The notes: generated by a model from the letters alone, not told the origin. Positions 38,254-48,191 are shown, numbered from the stretch's first letter. The stretch is 64,000 nt of DNA from a gamma proteobacterium HTCC2207 (GCA_905182275.1 CAJJAU010000008.1:62001-126000), one strand, 5' to 3'. Translations and numbers: made by a program.

Positions 38254-38405
38254 TCTGTTCCTCTCTTCCCAAAGTGGACGCGCTTTAAGCAGCAGCATCA
38301 TGCTACCGCAAGGGCATTATGCCAGAACCTGCTACTGGTAACTAATACCAAATAGCGATTCGCGGTGGAATCTTCTGATTAAGATGATCTAATTTAACGA
38401 AAATT

Positions 38406-39299
38406 TCAGTGTAAAATATCATTTGAGGGCGGAAAAATGGCTTTGATAGCACTTTCATCAAAGCGATATTGTTGGTCACAAAATTGGCAGGTTATGAGTA
38501 CTAGGCCTTGTTCTTTGCAGGTTTCAAGCAATTCTTTACTGCCTAGGGATACGAGCGCGCGTTGCGTTCTTTCAAGTGAGCAGCTACAGAAGAATGAGAT
38601 CGACTGAGATTCAAAAGTACGCACATTATCTTCATGGAATAATCGATATAATTGATCATTATGAGACAACTGAAGTTGCTCAGAGCTCTTGAGGGTATGG
38701 ATCAAAGTCGATAAATGTTGCCAGTCCAGGTCGGCTTGTTCAGGACTTTGGGTGAGCGGCATTTGCTGAATTAAAAGACCTGATACGGATTTTTCACTGG
38801 CAGCTAATTGTATTTTGGTGAGTAATTGCGCCGACTGCTGAAAGTAATGCTCCAAACAGTCACTTAACTTATTCGATACCATTTCCACTATACCTTGATA
38901 CCGCTCTCCCTTTTCTGGCTCTATGGTGATAGCAAGGGTTGCCGAACCTAATAATTCGGTGATATCGGGACTACCAGTTAACTCATCATTGCCTAAATCT
39001 TCGAAGTTGCCGCGCACAATACCGCGTAGCCCCTGATTTTCGGTACATTCGGCCATTATAGCGGTTACCGGCCCACTGCCGGTTGCCTGCACAGTCACTA
39101 TGCCTTTGTGTTTGAGAGATGCTCCAATTAAACTTGCGGCGACCAGAAACTCACCAAATAATAGAGCGACAGGAGCCGGATAATTGTTCAGGGCAATAAT
39201 CTTTCGATAGCTCGATGTTAGGGTACTTATCTCACCCCTTATGTCGGTGCCATCAAATAGAAAACGTTGTAAGGTATCATGATCTTTCATGCGCGCCAT
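38406..39299 (-). CDS. hslO: Redox-regulated chaperone Hsp33
   Basis: A 297-residue holdase activated by oxidation. The C-terminal zinc centre is complete: CSCSLERTQRALVSLG holds the C-x-C pair and CQFCDQQYRF the C-x2-C pair, which release zinc and form disulfides under stress. The N-terminal domain contains LFGEFLVAASLIGASLKHKG and an ATGSGPV loop typical of the family. The start may be Met1 or Met4. It follows hslR (28-base gap) as in E. coli. Confidence 0.95.
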   Translation of the reverse strand: MARMKDHDTLQRFLFDGTDIRGEISTLTSSYRKIIALNNYPAPVALLFGEFLVAASLIGASLKHKGIVTVQATGSGPVTAIMAECTENQGLRGIVRGNFEDLGNDELTGSPDITELLGSATLAITIEPEKGERYQGIVEMVSNKLSDCLEHYFQQSAQLLTKIQLAASEKSVSGLLIQQMPLTQSPEQADLDWQHLSTLIHTLKSSEQLQLSHNDQLYRLFHEDNVRTFESQSISFFCSCSLERTQRALVSLGSKELLETCKEQGLVLITCQFCDQQYRFDESAIKAIFPPSNDILH

Positions 39300-39327
39300 T
39301 GTACTGAAAGATGCCTGCAGGGTAAGT

Positions 39328-39720
39328 TTAATTTTCTAAAAAACGGTGAATTTGTCGACGTTGCTTTTTGTTTGGGCGAACGGAGGCGGGCATTGATCCG
39401 TGAAAGGCTTTTCTTTCAGCCGCTTTTTTCTCACGCTGCAGAATACTATCGGGCGTTTCTTGGTATAGCTGTTGTGCCTCTACTGCCCCGCGCCGGTGCT
39501 CTGAAACATCCACTACTAGTATGGTTTTTTCATCATCACCTTGGCGAACTCTCAGTGTCTCTCCGACTTCAATTATTCTGCTGGGCTTACACTTCTGAGA
39601 GCCCAAATGAACTTTACCACCCTCTATTGCGGCTTTTGACAGTGCTCGTGTTTTAAAAAATCGGGCCGCCCATAACCACTTATCAATCCGCACCTTAACC
39701 ATTGTTGAGTGCGCCCCCAA
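39328..39720 (-). CDS. hslR: Ribosome-associated heat-shock protein Hsp15
   Basis: A 130-residue S4-domain protein that binds the 50S subunit carrying a stalled nascent chain with tRNA and helps recycle it. The S4 motif is RIDKWLWAARFFKTRALSKA, and the basic C-terminus ends with RPNKKQRRQIHRF. The first Met (39720) and an internal Met (39702) are both possible starts; the latter aligns better. The 5' end overlaps the yrfG 3' end by 8-26 bases depending on the start. Confidence 0.93.
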   Translation of the reverse strand: MGAHSTMVKVRIDKWLWAARFFKTRALSKAAIEGGKVHLGSQKCKPSRIIEVGETLRVRQGDDEKTILVVDVSEHRRGAVEAQQLYQETPDSILQREKKAAERKAFHGSMPASVRPNKKQRRQIHRFLEN

Positions 39721-40372
39721 TGGTTAAGAGTTCCGTAAAATGGCTGATGGAGGCGAACTCACTACAGCGTAAAGGCGGTTTCTTACTATCAGGAGAATCG
39801 ATACAGAGTAGATGTTCGATACCATAATCCTTGGCTGCATTAAGCACGGCCAAGGAGTCGTCGATGAATAGTGTCTTTTTTGGGTCGAAGGGACTGTTTG
39901 CCTGTAATGTGTTCCAGAATGTTGCAGATTCCTTTGGGTACCCATAATCATGAGAAGAAATAATCTCATCTAGTAGAGGTTCGATGCCAGTTACAGAAAA
40001 CTTTATGCTCATGCTGTCAGGATGAGCATTTGTAACTAACACGCGCTTTTTATCATGGCTACCCAGCGCCTTCAAAAATGATAACGACTCCGGCCTTTCG
40101 GCAATTAAGTGCTCAATCTGTTTCTTCAAAGCAATAATATCAAGATCGAGCTCGTTAGACCAAAATTTGGTGCAATACCAATCTAAGCTTCCTTGTTTTT
40201 CGAATAATTGGCGTTTTAGAGCATCACGAGCTTGCTGCTCTTTCCCCGGGAATTGGGCCGCATAATATTCTGGCAGGTGGGTTAGCCAAAAAAAGTTGTC
40301 AAAGTGGAGATCAAGTAAGGTGCCATCCATGTCCAAAAGTACAGTATCGATATTCGCCCAGTTTAAGATCAT
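39695..40372 (-). CDS. yrfG: HAD-family GMP/IMP nucleotidase YrfG
   Basis: A 225-residue haloacid-dehalogenase-fold phosphatase. Motif I is DTVLLDMDGTLLD (nucleophile Asp), motif II is LVTNAH and motif IV FIDDS. E. coli YrfG hydrolyses GMP and IMP. Position directly before hslR-hslO matches E. coli, where nudE and igaA lie further upstream; here mrcA comes next (60-base gap). Confidence 0.9.
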   Translation of the reverse strand: MILNWANIDTVLLDMDGTLLDLHFDNFFWLTHLPEYYAAQFPGKEQQARDALKRQLFEKQGSLDWYCTKFWSNELDLDIIALKKQIEHLIAERPESLSFLKALGSHDKKRVLVTNAHPDSMSIKFSVTGIEPLLDEIISSHDYGYPKESATFWNTLQANSPFDPKKTLFIDDSLAVLNAAKDYGIEHLLCIDSPDSKKPPLRCSEFASISHFTELLTIGGALNNG

Positions 40373-40433
40373 TTGCTTACACCCAAAGACAGTTTATGGC
40401 TATTTATATTAGTGGCTCGTACTAGTGCCTGAT

Positions 40434-42941
40434 TTAAAAAATATCATCAGGCATCGAGTTTTGATCAGCTTCGGTGCCATTGATACTTCTACCTGGAGCC
40501 GCAGGTACGGTACCCGTTTTAAAATATTCAAAGATACCTGGCTGATTTGGTGCAACGCGAGCGCCTGTTTTAGGGTCTATTTTCACCATCACTATTTCAT
40601 TGGGTTGTGGTCGAATGAGCTGCGGTTTCCCGGCCAGTGCAGTTTTCATAAATTCAATCCAAATTGGCAGTGCTGCCGAACCACCATATTCATTGCGTCC
40701 GATCATAGAGTTATCATCAAAACCGACCCATGCCGTCGCCACAAGGTGAGGTGAGTAGCCAGAAAACCAAGCGTCTCTTGGGCCGTTAGTAGTCCCAGTT
40801 TTACCGCCAATGTCAGTTCGTTTTAGCGTTTTAGCCTTTGTTCCTGTTCCTCGGAGAATAACATCTTTTAGCATTGAATCGATGAGAAAAGCAGTTTGTG
40901 GATCAATCACGCGAGTGGCAGGTTTAACGACTGACAGAGGTAGTGTTTTTAAGCTCTGCTTGACCTTTTCCCAGCTGTACTTGTCTCCTTGGTCAGCGGA
41001 GACTTGGCTGAGATCAACGAACATTTTTTCAAGTTGTTGCTCCACATCAGCGGGAGATAGTGACGCACCATTCTCACTCGAGACAGTGGCTATTGTGGGC
41101 TCACATGGATCACAGGCAACCTCAGGAGAGGCTTGGAAGATGATATTACCATCGCGATCAACCACTTTGTCTAAGATGTAGGGCGCCACACGAAACCCAT
41201 TATTAGCGAACATGGCATAACCCGTGCCTATTTGTAGTGGTGTCAGGGCATGACTTCCCAGGGCCAATGACAAGTCTGGTTGCATTTCTTTAGTGTCGAA
41301 CCCAAAAGATTGCAGGCTTTCCAGTGTTCGGTCAATTCCCATTCTTCTCAATAGTCTTACCGAAACTAGGTTTTGGGATCTATAGAGTCCTTCTCTTAAT
41401 CGTGTTGGACCATAGAACTTCCCGCCGTCATTTTCTGGTCGCCATGTATCCTCAAGCTTAATATCATCAAATACTACAGGAGCATCATTGATCAGTGATG
41501 CGGCGGTAAATCCATTGTTAAGGGCAGTGGCATATATAAAAGGTTTAAAGTTGGAACCAGGCTGTCTTAACGCTTGAGTGACACGATTAAATCGGCTCAG
41601 CCGATAATCAAAGCCACCGACCAGTGTCTTTATCGCGCCGCTGTAAGGATCCAGTGCGACCAGCGCAGACTGAACTTCAGGCAGCTGAGCTAAAGTAACA
41701 TTTTGTGCGCCGTTTTGAACTACGCGAATTAAGTCTCCGACATTGAACACATCCAGCGCGGATGTAATAGGAGCGGTTCTGTAATTAACGGTTTTATAGA
41801 GCCGTAGGTTTTTTAGCCCGTCAGCCCAATTTAGCGTATGCACGTATAAGTCTTTGGTTAGCAGGGTCAAGCGATCTTCTGCTACCGCTATTACGATTGC
41901 AGGTGCTAGAGGACCGACTTTACGTGTTCTACGCAATGTTTCCTGCCATAGCGCCGCATCTAATACTGATGCTTCTGCGCCCCGATATCCGTGCCGCAGA
42001 TCATAAGCTAAAATACCCGATTGGAGGGCATTAAGGCCGCTGACTTGCATTGACGAATCTATGGTCGTGATAGCAGTATAACCCTCGGTGTAGGCCTGCA
42101 GCCCAAACTTGGCGATTACTTCTTGCCTGACCATTTCCGCAACATAATCGGCATCTAATTCTGATTTTGAACCGTGATAGGTAGCTTCATCAGTTTCCGC
42201 CAGGGCTGTTTGATAAGCCATGTCGGTTATCGTTCCTAATTTCACCATTCTCCCGAGGATCCAATCTCTTCTTTCCATAGCTCGCTCAGGGTTAGCTATT
42301 GGATTGTATCGAGATGGGGCCTTTGGCAGCCCAGCAATCATTGCTAGCTGGGCTAAACTGAGATCTTTAAGAGACTTTCCGTAGTAAACTTGTCCTGCGG
42401 CTGCAAAACCATAAGCAGTTTTTCCAAGAAACATTTTGTTGGCATAAAGAGAGAAAATCTCTTCTTTGCTAAAGGCTTCTTCAATTCGAAAGGCGAGTAA
42501 GATTTCGTTAAATTTACGAGTAAACTCTTTTCGTTTGTGAAAGAAGAAATTGCGCGCAACTTGCATTGTTATTGTGCTTCCACCACCCATTACTCTTCCT
42601 TCTAGGGCGAGTTGAACCACGGACCTAACTAGTCCTGAAATTACGATTCCTTTATGCTCGAAAAAACTGTCGTCCTCTGCCGCCAATAGTGCGTCGACTA
42701 GATTTTTTGGTAGATCCTGAAAATCTACGGGTGTCCTTTTCTTCTCGCCAAACTCGCTAATAAGCTTCAAATCTTGAGAGATTACTTTTAAGGGAATTTG
42801 TAATCGAGTGTCTTTTAATTCTTCAATTGAGGGTAATTTTGGGCTTAGGTATAGAAAAAGGCAGGACGTTATTAAAAGAAAACCACCCACGCCAGTGGTA
42901 AATAATATCAAGCAGGCTCGTAAGACTTGATTAATTTTCAT
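40434..42941 (-). CDS. mrcA: Penicillin-binding protein 1A (bifunctional transglycosylase/transpeptidase)
   Basis: An 835-residue inner-membrane peptidoglycan synthase. After one N-terminal membrane helix (about 12-34), the GT51 domain contains AEDDSFFEHKG (catalytic Glu) and GGSTITMQVARNFFF. An OB-like insert of PBP1A type follows. The transpeptidase domain shows SNFK (active Ser near residue 463), SQN in YRSQNLVSV and KTGTTN near 714. It is divergent from pilM over a 127-base gap, the conserved mrcA/pilMNOPQ arrangement. Confidence 0.96.
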   Translation of the reverse strand: MKINQVLRACLILFTTGVGGFLLITSCLFLYLSPKLPSIEELKDTRLQIPLKVISQDLKLISEFGEKKRTPVDFQDLPKNLVDALLAAEDDSFFEHKGIVISGLVRSVVQLALEGRVMGGGSTITMQVARNFFFHKRKEFTRKFNEILLAFRIEEAFSKEEIFSLYANKMFLGKTAYGFAAAGQVYYGKSLKDLSLAQLAMIAGLPKAPSRYNPIANPERAMERRDWILGRMVKLGTITDMAYQTALAETDEATYHGSKSELDADYVAEMVRQEVIAKFGLQAYTEGYTAITTIDSSMQVSGLNALQSGILAYDLRHGYRGAEASVLDAALWQETLRRTRKVGPLAPAIVIAVAEDRLTLLTKDLYVHTLNWADGLKNLRLYKTVNYRTAPITSALDVFNVGDLIRVVQNGAQNVTLAQLPEVQSALVALDPYSGAIKTLVGGFDYRLSRFNRVTQALRQPGSNFKPFIYATALNNGFTAASLINDAPVVFDDIKLEDTWRPENDGGKFYGPTRLREGLYRSQNLVSVRLLRRMGIDRTLESLQSFGFDTKEMQPDLSLALGSHALTPLQIGTGYAMFANNGFRVAPYILDKVVDRDGNIIFQASPEVACDPCEPTIATVSSENGASLSPADVEQQLEKMFVDLSQVSADQGDKYSWEKVKQSLKTLPLSVVKPATRVIDPQTAFLIDSMLKDVILRGTGTKAKTLKRTDIGGKTGTTNGPRDAWFSGYSPHLVATAWVGFDDNSMIGRNEYGGSAALPIWIEFMKTALAGKPQLIRPQPNEIVMVKIDPKTGARVAPNQPGIFEYFKTGTVPAAPGRSINGTEADQNSMPDDIF

Positions 42942-43068
42942 AAAAAGACATCCGCATAGTGCAAATTTCCATTAAAGAATGACCAGAATGTGAAGTGCGT
43001 CTCATCAGAGTTCAGTAAAGTAGTCTATGTATATATGAATTAGCATAAATAATATAGGAGCATGTTCA

Positions 43069-44199
43069 TTGAAGTTTTTAGACAGCCTAATTAAAAAATG
43101 GTTTTCACTTGGTTTTGGAGCGAACTCCCCATCTAAAACCATCCTCGGTGTTGATATCTCATCCTCTGCGATAAAACTTATAGAAATGGAACCAAGTCGC
43201 GAAGGTTTTAATGTCATAGCTTATGGCGTTGAACCGTTGCCAGAGGGTGCCACCTTTGATAGAGAAATTGTCGACGTGGCAAAAATTGCCCAAGTGCTTC
43301 ACTCAGTATACAAGAAATCTGGAGCTCGGTCGCGTAATGTAGCTGTGGCGGTGTCCGGCTCTTCAATTATCAGTAATTATATTGATGTGCCTTCATCATT
43401 GACAGCTAAACAGGTGGAAGCGCGAGTAAAATTAGAAGCTGACACTATTATCCCTTTCCCATTAGATGAAATAAATCTAGATTTTGCAGTTGTAGGTCAA
43501 AATATTGCAAACAAAGATCATGTTCGTGTTCAAGTTGTAGCCTGCCAGCGTGATTATGTCGATCGCCGAAAGGAAGTTGTGGAATTAGCTGGGCTAAACC
43601 CAGTGGTAGTTGACATCGAAAGTTTTGCGTTTGCTAGAGCCTATCAAACGCTGATAAATTTTACGCAAAAAAAATCATTAGAAAACTCAGTATTGACAGC
43701 AAAAGATGAGATCGTCGCCATTGTGGATATTGGAGCAACGCAATTTACTTTTTTGGTGTTGAGTAATCAGTCAATTATATATTCAGTTGAGCAGCCATTT
43801 GGAGGCAGACAACTCACCGAAGATATTCAGCGGCACTACAATTTAACCTGGGCCGAGGCTGGTAGGGCTAAACGTAAAGGCGGCCTCGATGCAGATTATG
43901 CCGAAGCTATGTTAAATCCATTTAAGACGCTACTAATTGAGCATTTAGCTCGTTCCATACAAGTCTTTTACTCATCGACTGATACCAACAAAATAGATAA
44001 GTTGGTACTTTCTGGTGGGGTATCTAAAACCGATGGTCTCAGGGATCAAATCTCCGAAGCTATGGGTATCCCAGCGGAAGTTATAGATTTGTCAAAGAGT
44101 ATATCTGTTAGTCATCTTCCTAGTTCTGCTCGTCTCACTGCCGACATCCCTGCAATGATGCTCGCTTTTGGACTTGCTTTAGCGAGGGAGAGCCAATGA
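43069..44199 (+). CDS. pilM: Type IV pilus assembly protein PilM
   Basis: A 376-residue actin-like, ATP-binding cytoplasmic protein that binds the N-terminus of PilN and links the pilus motor to the alignment complex. Phosphate-binding motif GVDISSSAIKLIEM lies near residue 27, and VDIGATQFTFLVLS near 225. Translation begins at TTG (43069), with GGAG 8 bases upstream; an ATG at 43062 is out of frame. The pilN start overlaps its stop by 4 bases. Confidence 0.94.
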   Translation: MKFLDSLIKKWFSLGFGANSPSKTILGVDISSSAIKLIEMEPSREGFNVIAYGVEPLPEGATFDREIVDVAKIAQVLHSVYKKSGARSRNVAVAVSGSSIISNYIDVPSSLTAKQVEARVKLEADTIIPFPLDEINLDFAVVGQNIANKDHVRVQVVACQRDYVDRRKEVVELAGLNPVVVDIESFAFARAYQTLINFTQKKSLENSVLTAKDEIVAIVDIGATQFTFLVLSNQSIIYSVEQPFGGRQLTEDIQRHYNLTWAEAGRAKRKGGLDADYAEAMLNPFKTLLIEHLARSIQVFYSSTDTNKIDKLVLSGGVSKTDGLRDQISEAMGIPAEVIDLSKSISVSHLPSSARLTADIPAMMLAFGLALARESQ

Positions 44200-44738
44200 C
44201 TAGTATGAATCTTCTCCCTTGGCGTCAAGTTCTGAGAAGCCGTCGAAAAAAAGAAAACATAATGATCGTTATTTATGCAGCGGGTTTTGCAGTTTGCTTG
44301 GTCTTTTTAATAACACTGGGGCTTAGTATCAAAATAGCCAAGGAGGAAAAAAATGGTCAATACTTGCAAGATAAAATCAGTTCTTTGGACAAAAGCTTAC
44401 AAGAGATTAAAGGTTTAGAAATAAAGAAAACCGAGTTGATAGGAAAAATAAATGTCCTTCAGGGATTACATAGCCCGAGAGCTGATACTGCGAAAATCTT
44501 TGATGAATTGGTTGTCGCTATTCCGACTAATATTACCGTATTTAGTATACAGCGTAACGGAAATACTGTGGCCGTAACAGGGTTTGCAAACTCCAATAGC
44601 GACGTGTCAATGCTAATGAGAAATATTGAGAGCTCATCTTTATTGGCTAATGCGCGTCTCATTGAAATAGAACAACAAGTAATTGACGGCGCCATCACCA
44701 ATCAATTTTACATGGATATTGAAGTTGACTCGATTTAG
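44196..44738 (+). CDS. pilN: Type IV pilus assembly protein PilN
   Basis: A 180-residue bitopic inner-membrane protein. The conserved N-terminal MTSMNLLPWRQVLRSRRKKE is the segment bound by PilM; a membrane helix follows (about 23-46), then a coiled coil (KEEKNGQYLQDKISSLDKSL) and a ferredoxin-like periplasmic domain. It forms a heterodimer with PilO. The ATGA overlap with pilM indicates coupling. Confidence 0.93.
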   Translation: MTSMNLLPWRQVLRSRRKKENIMIVIYAAGFAVCLVFLITLGLSIKIAKEEKNGQYLQDKISSLDKSLQEIKGLEIKKTELIGKINVLQGLHSPRADTAKIFDELVVAIPTNITVFSIQRNGNTVAVTGFANSNSDVSMLMRNIESSSLLANARLIEIEQQVIDGAITNQFYMDIEVDSI

Positions 44739-44781
44739 AAGCCAGCGAAACAAAGCCCATTTATAAAAAGGACTTTAGGGT

Positions 44782-45393
44782 ATGAACAAAGCAACAATAA
44801 CTTTACCTCCAGTACTTTTCACTGAAGACAGTATGGATTTTTCTGACGTGGCTACTTGGGGCAAGCCGGCTATTATCGGCGCGTCCTTAGCTGTGTTTTT
44901 AGTGGTTTTTTTTATTGGCTACTATTTCTTAATTGGAAATAAGCTACAAGATCTTGATGCCCAAGCTGATCTCCAGACAGTAAAAATTAAGGAGTTCGGG
45001 AAAAAATATGCCTTAGCATCCAATAAAGAGACCTATCAAACGCAAATGATAGAGTTAGATCTAATGTTTGCTTCATTTTTAGAGCAAATCCCTGCTGATA
45101 CTGAGGTTCCTGAAATTATTGAAGACGTAACTAAGATAGCGGCTCAATCTGGATTAGTGACTTCGACCATTTCTCTTGATTCTGCAGTTGATTTAGGTGT
45201 TTATTATGCACTGCCAATTAATGTCACAGTCGAGGGGGATTATCATGACCTTGGAGAGTTTGTCGCTGGATTAACGCAGTTGAAACGACTCATAAGTCTG
45301 CATGATTTCTCACTTGAGAAGACAGTAAATGGTGACCTTAAGTTGAATTTAGCGGCTAAAACATTTCAGTTTAACAACCAGGAGAATCGGTGA
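44782..45393 (+). CDS. pilO: Type IV pilus assembly protein PilO
   Basis: A 203-residue bitopic inner-membrane protein. It has a short cytoplasmic tail, a membrane helix (about 34-54, IIGASLAVFLVVFFIGYYFL) and a periplasmic coiled coil plus ferredoxin-like fold with LPINVTVEGDYHDLGEFVAG, a family-typical segment. It pairs with PilN and connects to PilP. AAGGAC lies upstream of the ATG, and the 43-base gap after pilN is the widest in the operon. Confidence 0.93.
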   Translation: MNKATITLPPVLFTEDSMDFSDVATWGKPAIIGASLAVFLVVFFIGYYFLIGNKLQDLDAQADLQTVKIKEFGKKYALASNKETYQTQMIELDLMFASFLEQIPADTEVPEIIEDVTKIAAQSGLVTSTISLDSAVDLGVYYALPINVTVEGDYHDLGEFVAGLTQLKRLISLHDFSLEKTVNGDLKLNLAAKTFQFNNQENR

Positions 45394-45908
45394 TGAAGTA
45401 CTCGGTTTCAATAATAGGCATAGTGCTAATGACGGGTTGTTCGGAGCGAAATGAGTTCGCGGAGATGGATGCTAAGTTAGCAGAAGCTAGTCTTGTTCAA
45501 AAGGTCAAGGTTGATAGTCTTCCTATCTTCCCAAAACAGGATGATTATTTATATCAATCGTACGGCAAACGAAATCCATTTGCAGCCGCTATTAGCGATG
45601 TGGAAGCGCCGGCGGACGTGAAAACTGAGGTGGATGCACCCGATCTATCAAGAAGTAAAGAGCCCTTGGAGTTATTCGGCCTGCCATCCCTAAAGGTTGT
45701 TGGATCGCTGGGCGATACCGCGCAATTATGGGCTCTAGTTCAAGATCCGACTGGCTTTGTTACCAAAGTTAAAGTGGGTGATAAAGTTGGTAAAAACTTC
45801 GGCGAAGTTGTTCAGGTCAGCAAGAGTGAATTGGTGATTATAGAAAAAATTTCAAACGGAAAAGGGATTTGGTTTAGCCAGTCTCGAACTATTTTAACGG
45901 AGCAATGA
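45390..45908 (+). CDS. pilP: Type IV pilus assembly lipoprotein PilP
   Basis: A 172-residue lipoprotein whose signal peptide ends in LMTGC (Cys17). The HR-like domain includes SYGKRNPFAA and LELFGLPSLKVVGSLGD, characteristic of PilP. It anchors in the inner membrane and links PilN/PilO to the secretin PilQ. It overlaps pilO by 4 bases. Confidence 0.93.
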   Translation: MMKYSVSIIGIVLMTGCSERNEFAEMDAKLAEASLVQKVKVDSLPIFPKQDDYLYQSYGKRNPFAAAISDVEAPADVKTEVDAPDLSRSKEPLELFGLPSLKVVGSLGDTAQLWALVQDPTGFVTKVKVGDKVGKNFGEVVQVSKSELVIIEKISNGKGIWFSQSRTILTEQ

Positions 45909-45939
45909 AATGGAAGTCAGATACCTCAAAGGATTAACC

Positions 45940-47658
45940 ATGCAAAATGTACAAACAGTTTTGTTGATGATATGCGTTCTTTTTAGCACGGCTGTTCCAG
46001 CGCTATCGGATCAGCGTGCTACAGTCGAAGATATTAGGTTTAGCGTCGATGCCAAGGGTGAAGCGAAGCTCACTGTTGACTTTACAAACCCAGATATAGA
46101 TATAGATATTACCCAGCTTAACAATCAGATTGTGGTTGTTCTGTCGGACTCTGATCTCTCTGAAGGGTTGGATAAACGATTAGATGTATCGGATTTTGCC
46201 ACCCCAGTAAGATATATTGATGCACAGCAAAAGGGCTCTAAAGTAGTGGTGGAGGTAGCTAATCGAACACTATTTACTTTTAAGACTAAGCGCGACGGTA
46301 ACCAGCTTGTGCTTATGATTTCTGACAAAATAATAAAAGCGGCTAAGCAGAGACTTTTGGAAAGCTCTTCCTTCAAAGGCGATCTACTAGATCTTAATTT
46401 CCAAGATATTGAGGTGCGCGATGTTTTAGAGTTAATAGCAGACTTTAAGTCGCTCAACCTTGTGGCGAGTGATTCCGTTCAAGGCACAATCACCTTAAAT
46501 CTAAACAAGGTTCCCTGGGACCAAGCTCTTGATATTATCCTGAGATCAAAAGGACTCGATATGCGGAAAGAGGGCAATATTCTTCTTATTGCGCCCATTG
46601 ATGAAATTGCTGAGAGAGAACAAAAGGAAATTGAAATTAAAAGACAGTTGGAGGAGCTGGCGCCGTTAGAGACCTATGTGGCGCGGATAAAATATGCTGA
46701 ATCCAAAGATATATACAAGTTTTTTACTGCGCCAAGACAGCTATTGGGGGCTAATCGTCAGCAAGGTTCAGGAGGGCAAGGTGCGCAAGGTGCGAAAGGT
46801 TCTACATTTTCAATTTTGTCGGGGCGAGGCTCTGCGATTATTGATGAGCGGACCAATACGATTATTCTTACTGATATTGCAGAAAAAATTAACGAGTTCA
46901 AAAGGTTATTGACCCAAATCGATATTCCTGTAAAGCAAGTTTTGATCGAAGCGAGAATCGTTAAGGCCGAGAGTGATTTTCGCAAAGAATTAGGCGCAAG
47001 TTGGGGATTAGCCGGCAGTGATGAAGTTGATTTCTCGGCAATTAGTGACTCTAGTCAGACCTTGAGCGGCAAGTTGGGCATTGACTTAGGTGTTTCCGAT
47101 CCGAGAGCAGCTTTTGCGTTGAGCTATCTTTCAGATAATCTACTGATTGATTTAGAACTGAGCGCGCTTGAGGCGGGTGGATTTGGTGAAATTGTGTCCC
47201 AGCCGAAGGTGCTGACTGCCGATAAGAAAAAAGCGTCGATTAAGTCTGGTGTTGAGATACCCTACCAGGCAGTGACAAATAATGCTGATTCAGCAAATTC
47301 AGTTGTTGAAACTCAATTTAAAGAAGCAGTATTGATGCTTGAGGTAACCCCGCAGATAACTCCCGATAACCGAGTTATTATGGATATTTTAGTCAAACAA
47401 GATTCAGTAGGGAGTTTTACGGTAAACGGTGAGCCAGCAATTAACATTACGGAAATCAGTACCCAAGCTTTAGTTGGCAACGGCCAAACACTAGTCTTAG
47501 GTGGTATTTTTCAATCTGAAGAATTAACCGGAGATGAGAAAGTTCCTTTGCTCGGTGATTTACCGTTGGTTGGTGGCTTATTTAAAAAACAAATGCGGTC
47601 TAAGGATAAACGTGAAATACTCATCTTTATAACGCCGAAGATAATAGACAATAGGTAA
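45940..47658 (+). CDS. pilQ: Type IV pilus secretin PilQ
   Basis: An outer-membrane secretin of about 572 residues. A signal peptide (MQNVQTVLLMICVLFSTAVPALS) precedes a single AMIN domain, then an STN/N0 domain (LDLNFQDIEVRDVLELIAD), an N1 domain with a Gly-rich loop, and the secretin core (VLIEARIVKAESDFRKELG, then VPLLGDLPLVGGLFKK). Pseudomonas PilQ is longer (about 714) with two AMIN domains. AAAGGA at 45926-45931 supports the ATG at 45940 over one at 45910. It follows pilP closely. Confidence 0.94.
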   Translation: MQNVQTVLLMICVLFSTAVPALSDQRATVEDIRFSVDAKGEAKLTVDFTNPDIDIDITQLNNQIVVVLSDSDLSEGLDKRLDVSDFATPVRYIDAQQKGSKVVVEVANRTLFTFKTKRDGNQLVLMISDKIIKAAKQRLLESSSFKGDLLDLNFQDIEVRDVLELIADFKSLNLVASDSVQGTITLNLNKVPWDQALDIILRSKGLDMRKEGNILLIAPIDEIAEREQKEIEIKRQLEELAPLETYVARIKYAESKDIYKFFTAPRQLLGANRQQGSGGQGAQGAKGSTFSILSGRGSAIIDERTNTIILTDIAEKINEFKRLLTQIDIPVKQVLIEARIVKAESDFRKELGASWGLAGSDEVDFSAISDSSQTLSGKLGIDLGVSDPRAAFALSYLSDNLLIDLELSALEAGGFGEIVSQPKVLTADKKKASIKSGVEIPYQAVTNNADSANSVVETQFKEAVLMLEVTPQITPDNRVIMDILVKQDSVGSFTVNGEPAINITEISTQALVGNGQTLVLGGIFQSEELTGDEKVPLLGDLPLVGGLFKKQMRSKDKREILIFITPKIIDNR

Positions 47659-47675
47659 TAGTTGATTGATGAATA

Positions 47676-48191
47676 ATGTCTGATCATATTTTTTTAATAG
47701 GACCGATGGGTGCCGGCAAGTCGACCGTTGGAAAGCAGCTCGCCACAACGTTAGGCAGGCCGTTTTTTGATATAGATCACGAAATTGTAAAATCTACAGG
47801 AGCTGATATCCAGTGGATTTTTGACATGGAAGGTGAAGAGGGCTTTAGGCTCAGAGAATCTAAAGTCTTGTCTAGTGTAATTGATTCCCATAGTTCGGCT
47901 GTTATAGCGACCGGTGGGGGGATTATATTGCGAGCTTCTAATCGCAAAGTAATGTCAGCAACTGGTCGGGTGGTGTATCTTTCTGCCACAAAAGCGCAGC
48001 TCTATGAACGGACAAAACGGGATAAGAAGCGACCATTGCTTCAGGTGACTGACCGCAGAGCGGTGATTGATGAGTTGTTTGACCTGCGAGATCCGCTTTA
48101 TCGTTCCTTAGCAGACATCGTTTTCACGTCGGGGAGTGTCCAGATGCAACGCGTCGCCAATGACATTGCCGAGCAGCTATCTCAGCCCTAG
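47676..48191 (+). CDS. aroK: Shikimate kinase I
   Basis: A 171-residue enzyme phosphorylating shikimate in chorismate synthesis. The P-loop GPMGAGKSTVGK is at residues 9-20; the shikimate-binding residues lie in FRLRESKV and ATGGGIIL, and the lid region is RDKKRPLL-like (KRDKKRPLLQ). It follows pilQ after 17 bases and precedes aroB, the standard pilQ-aroK-aroB order. Confidence 0.95.
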   Translation: MSDHIFLIGPMGAGKSTVGKQLATTLGRPFFDIDHEIVKSTGADIQWIFDMEGEEGFRLRESKVLSSVIDSHSSAVIATGGGIILRASNRKVMSATGRVVYLSATKAQLYERTKRDKKRPLLQVTDRRAVIDELFDLRDPLYRSLADIVFTSGSVQMQRVANDIAEQLSQP

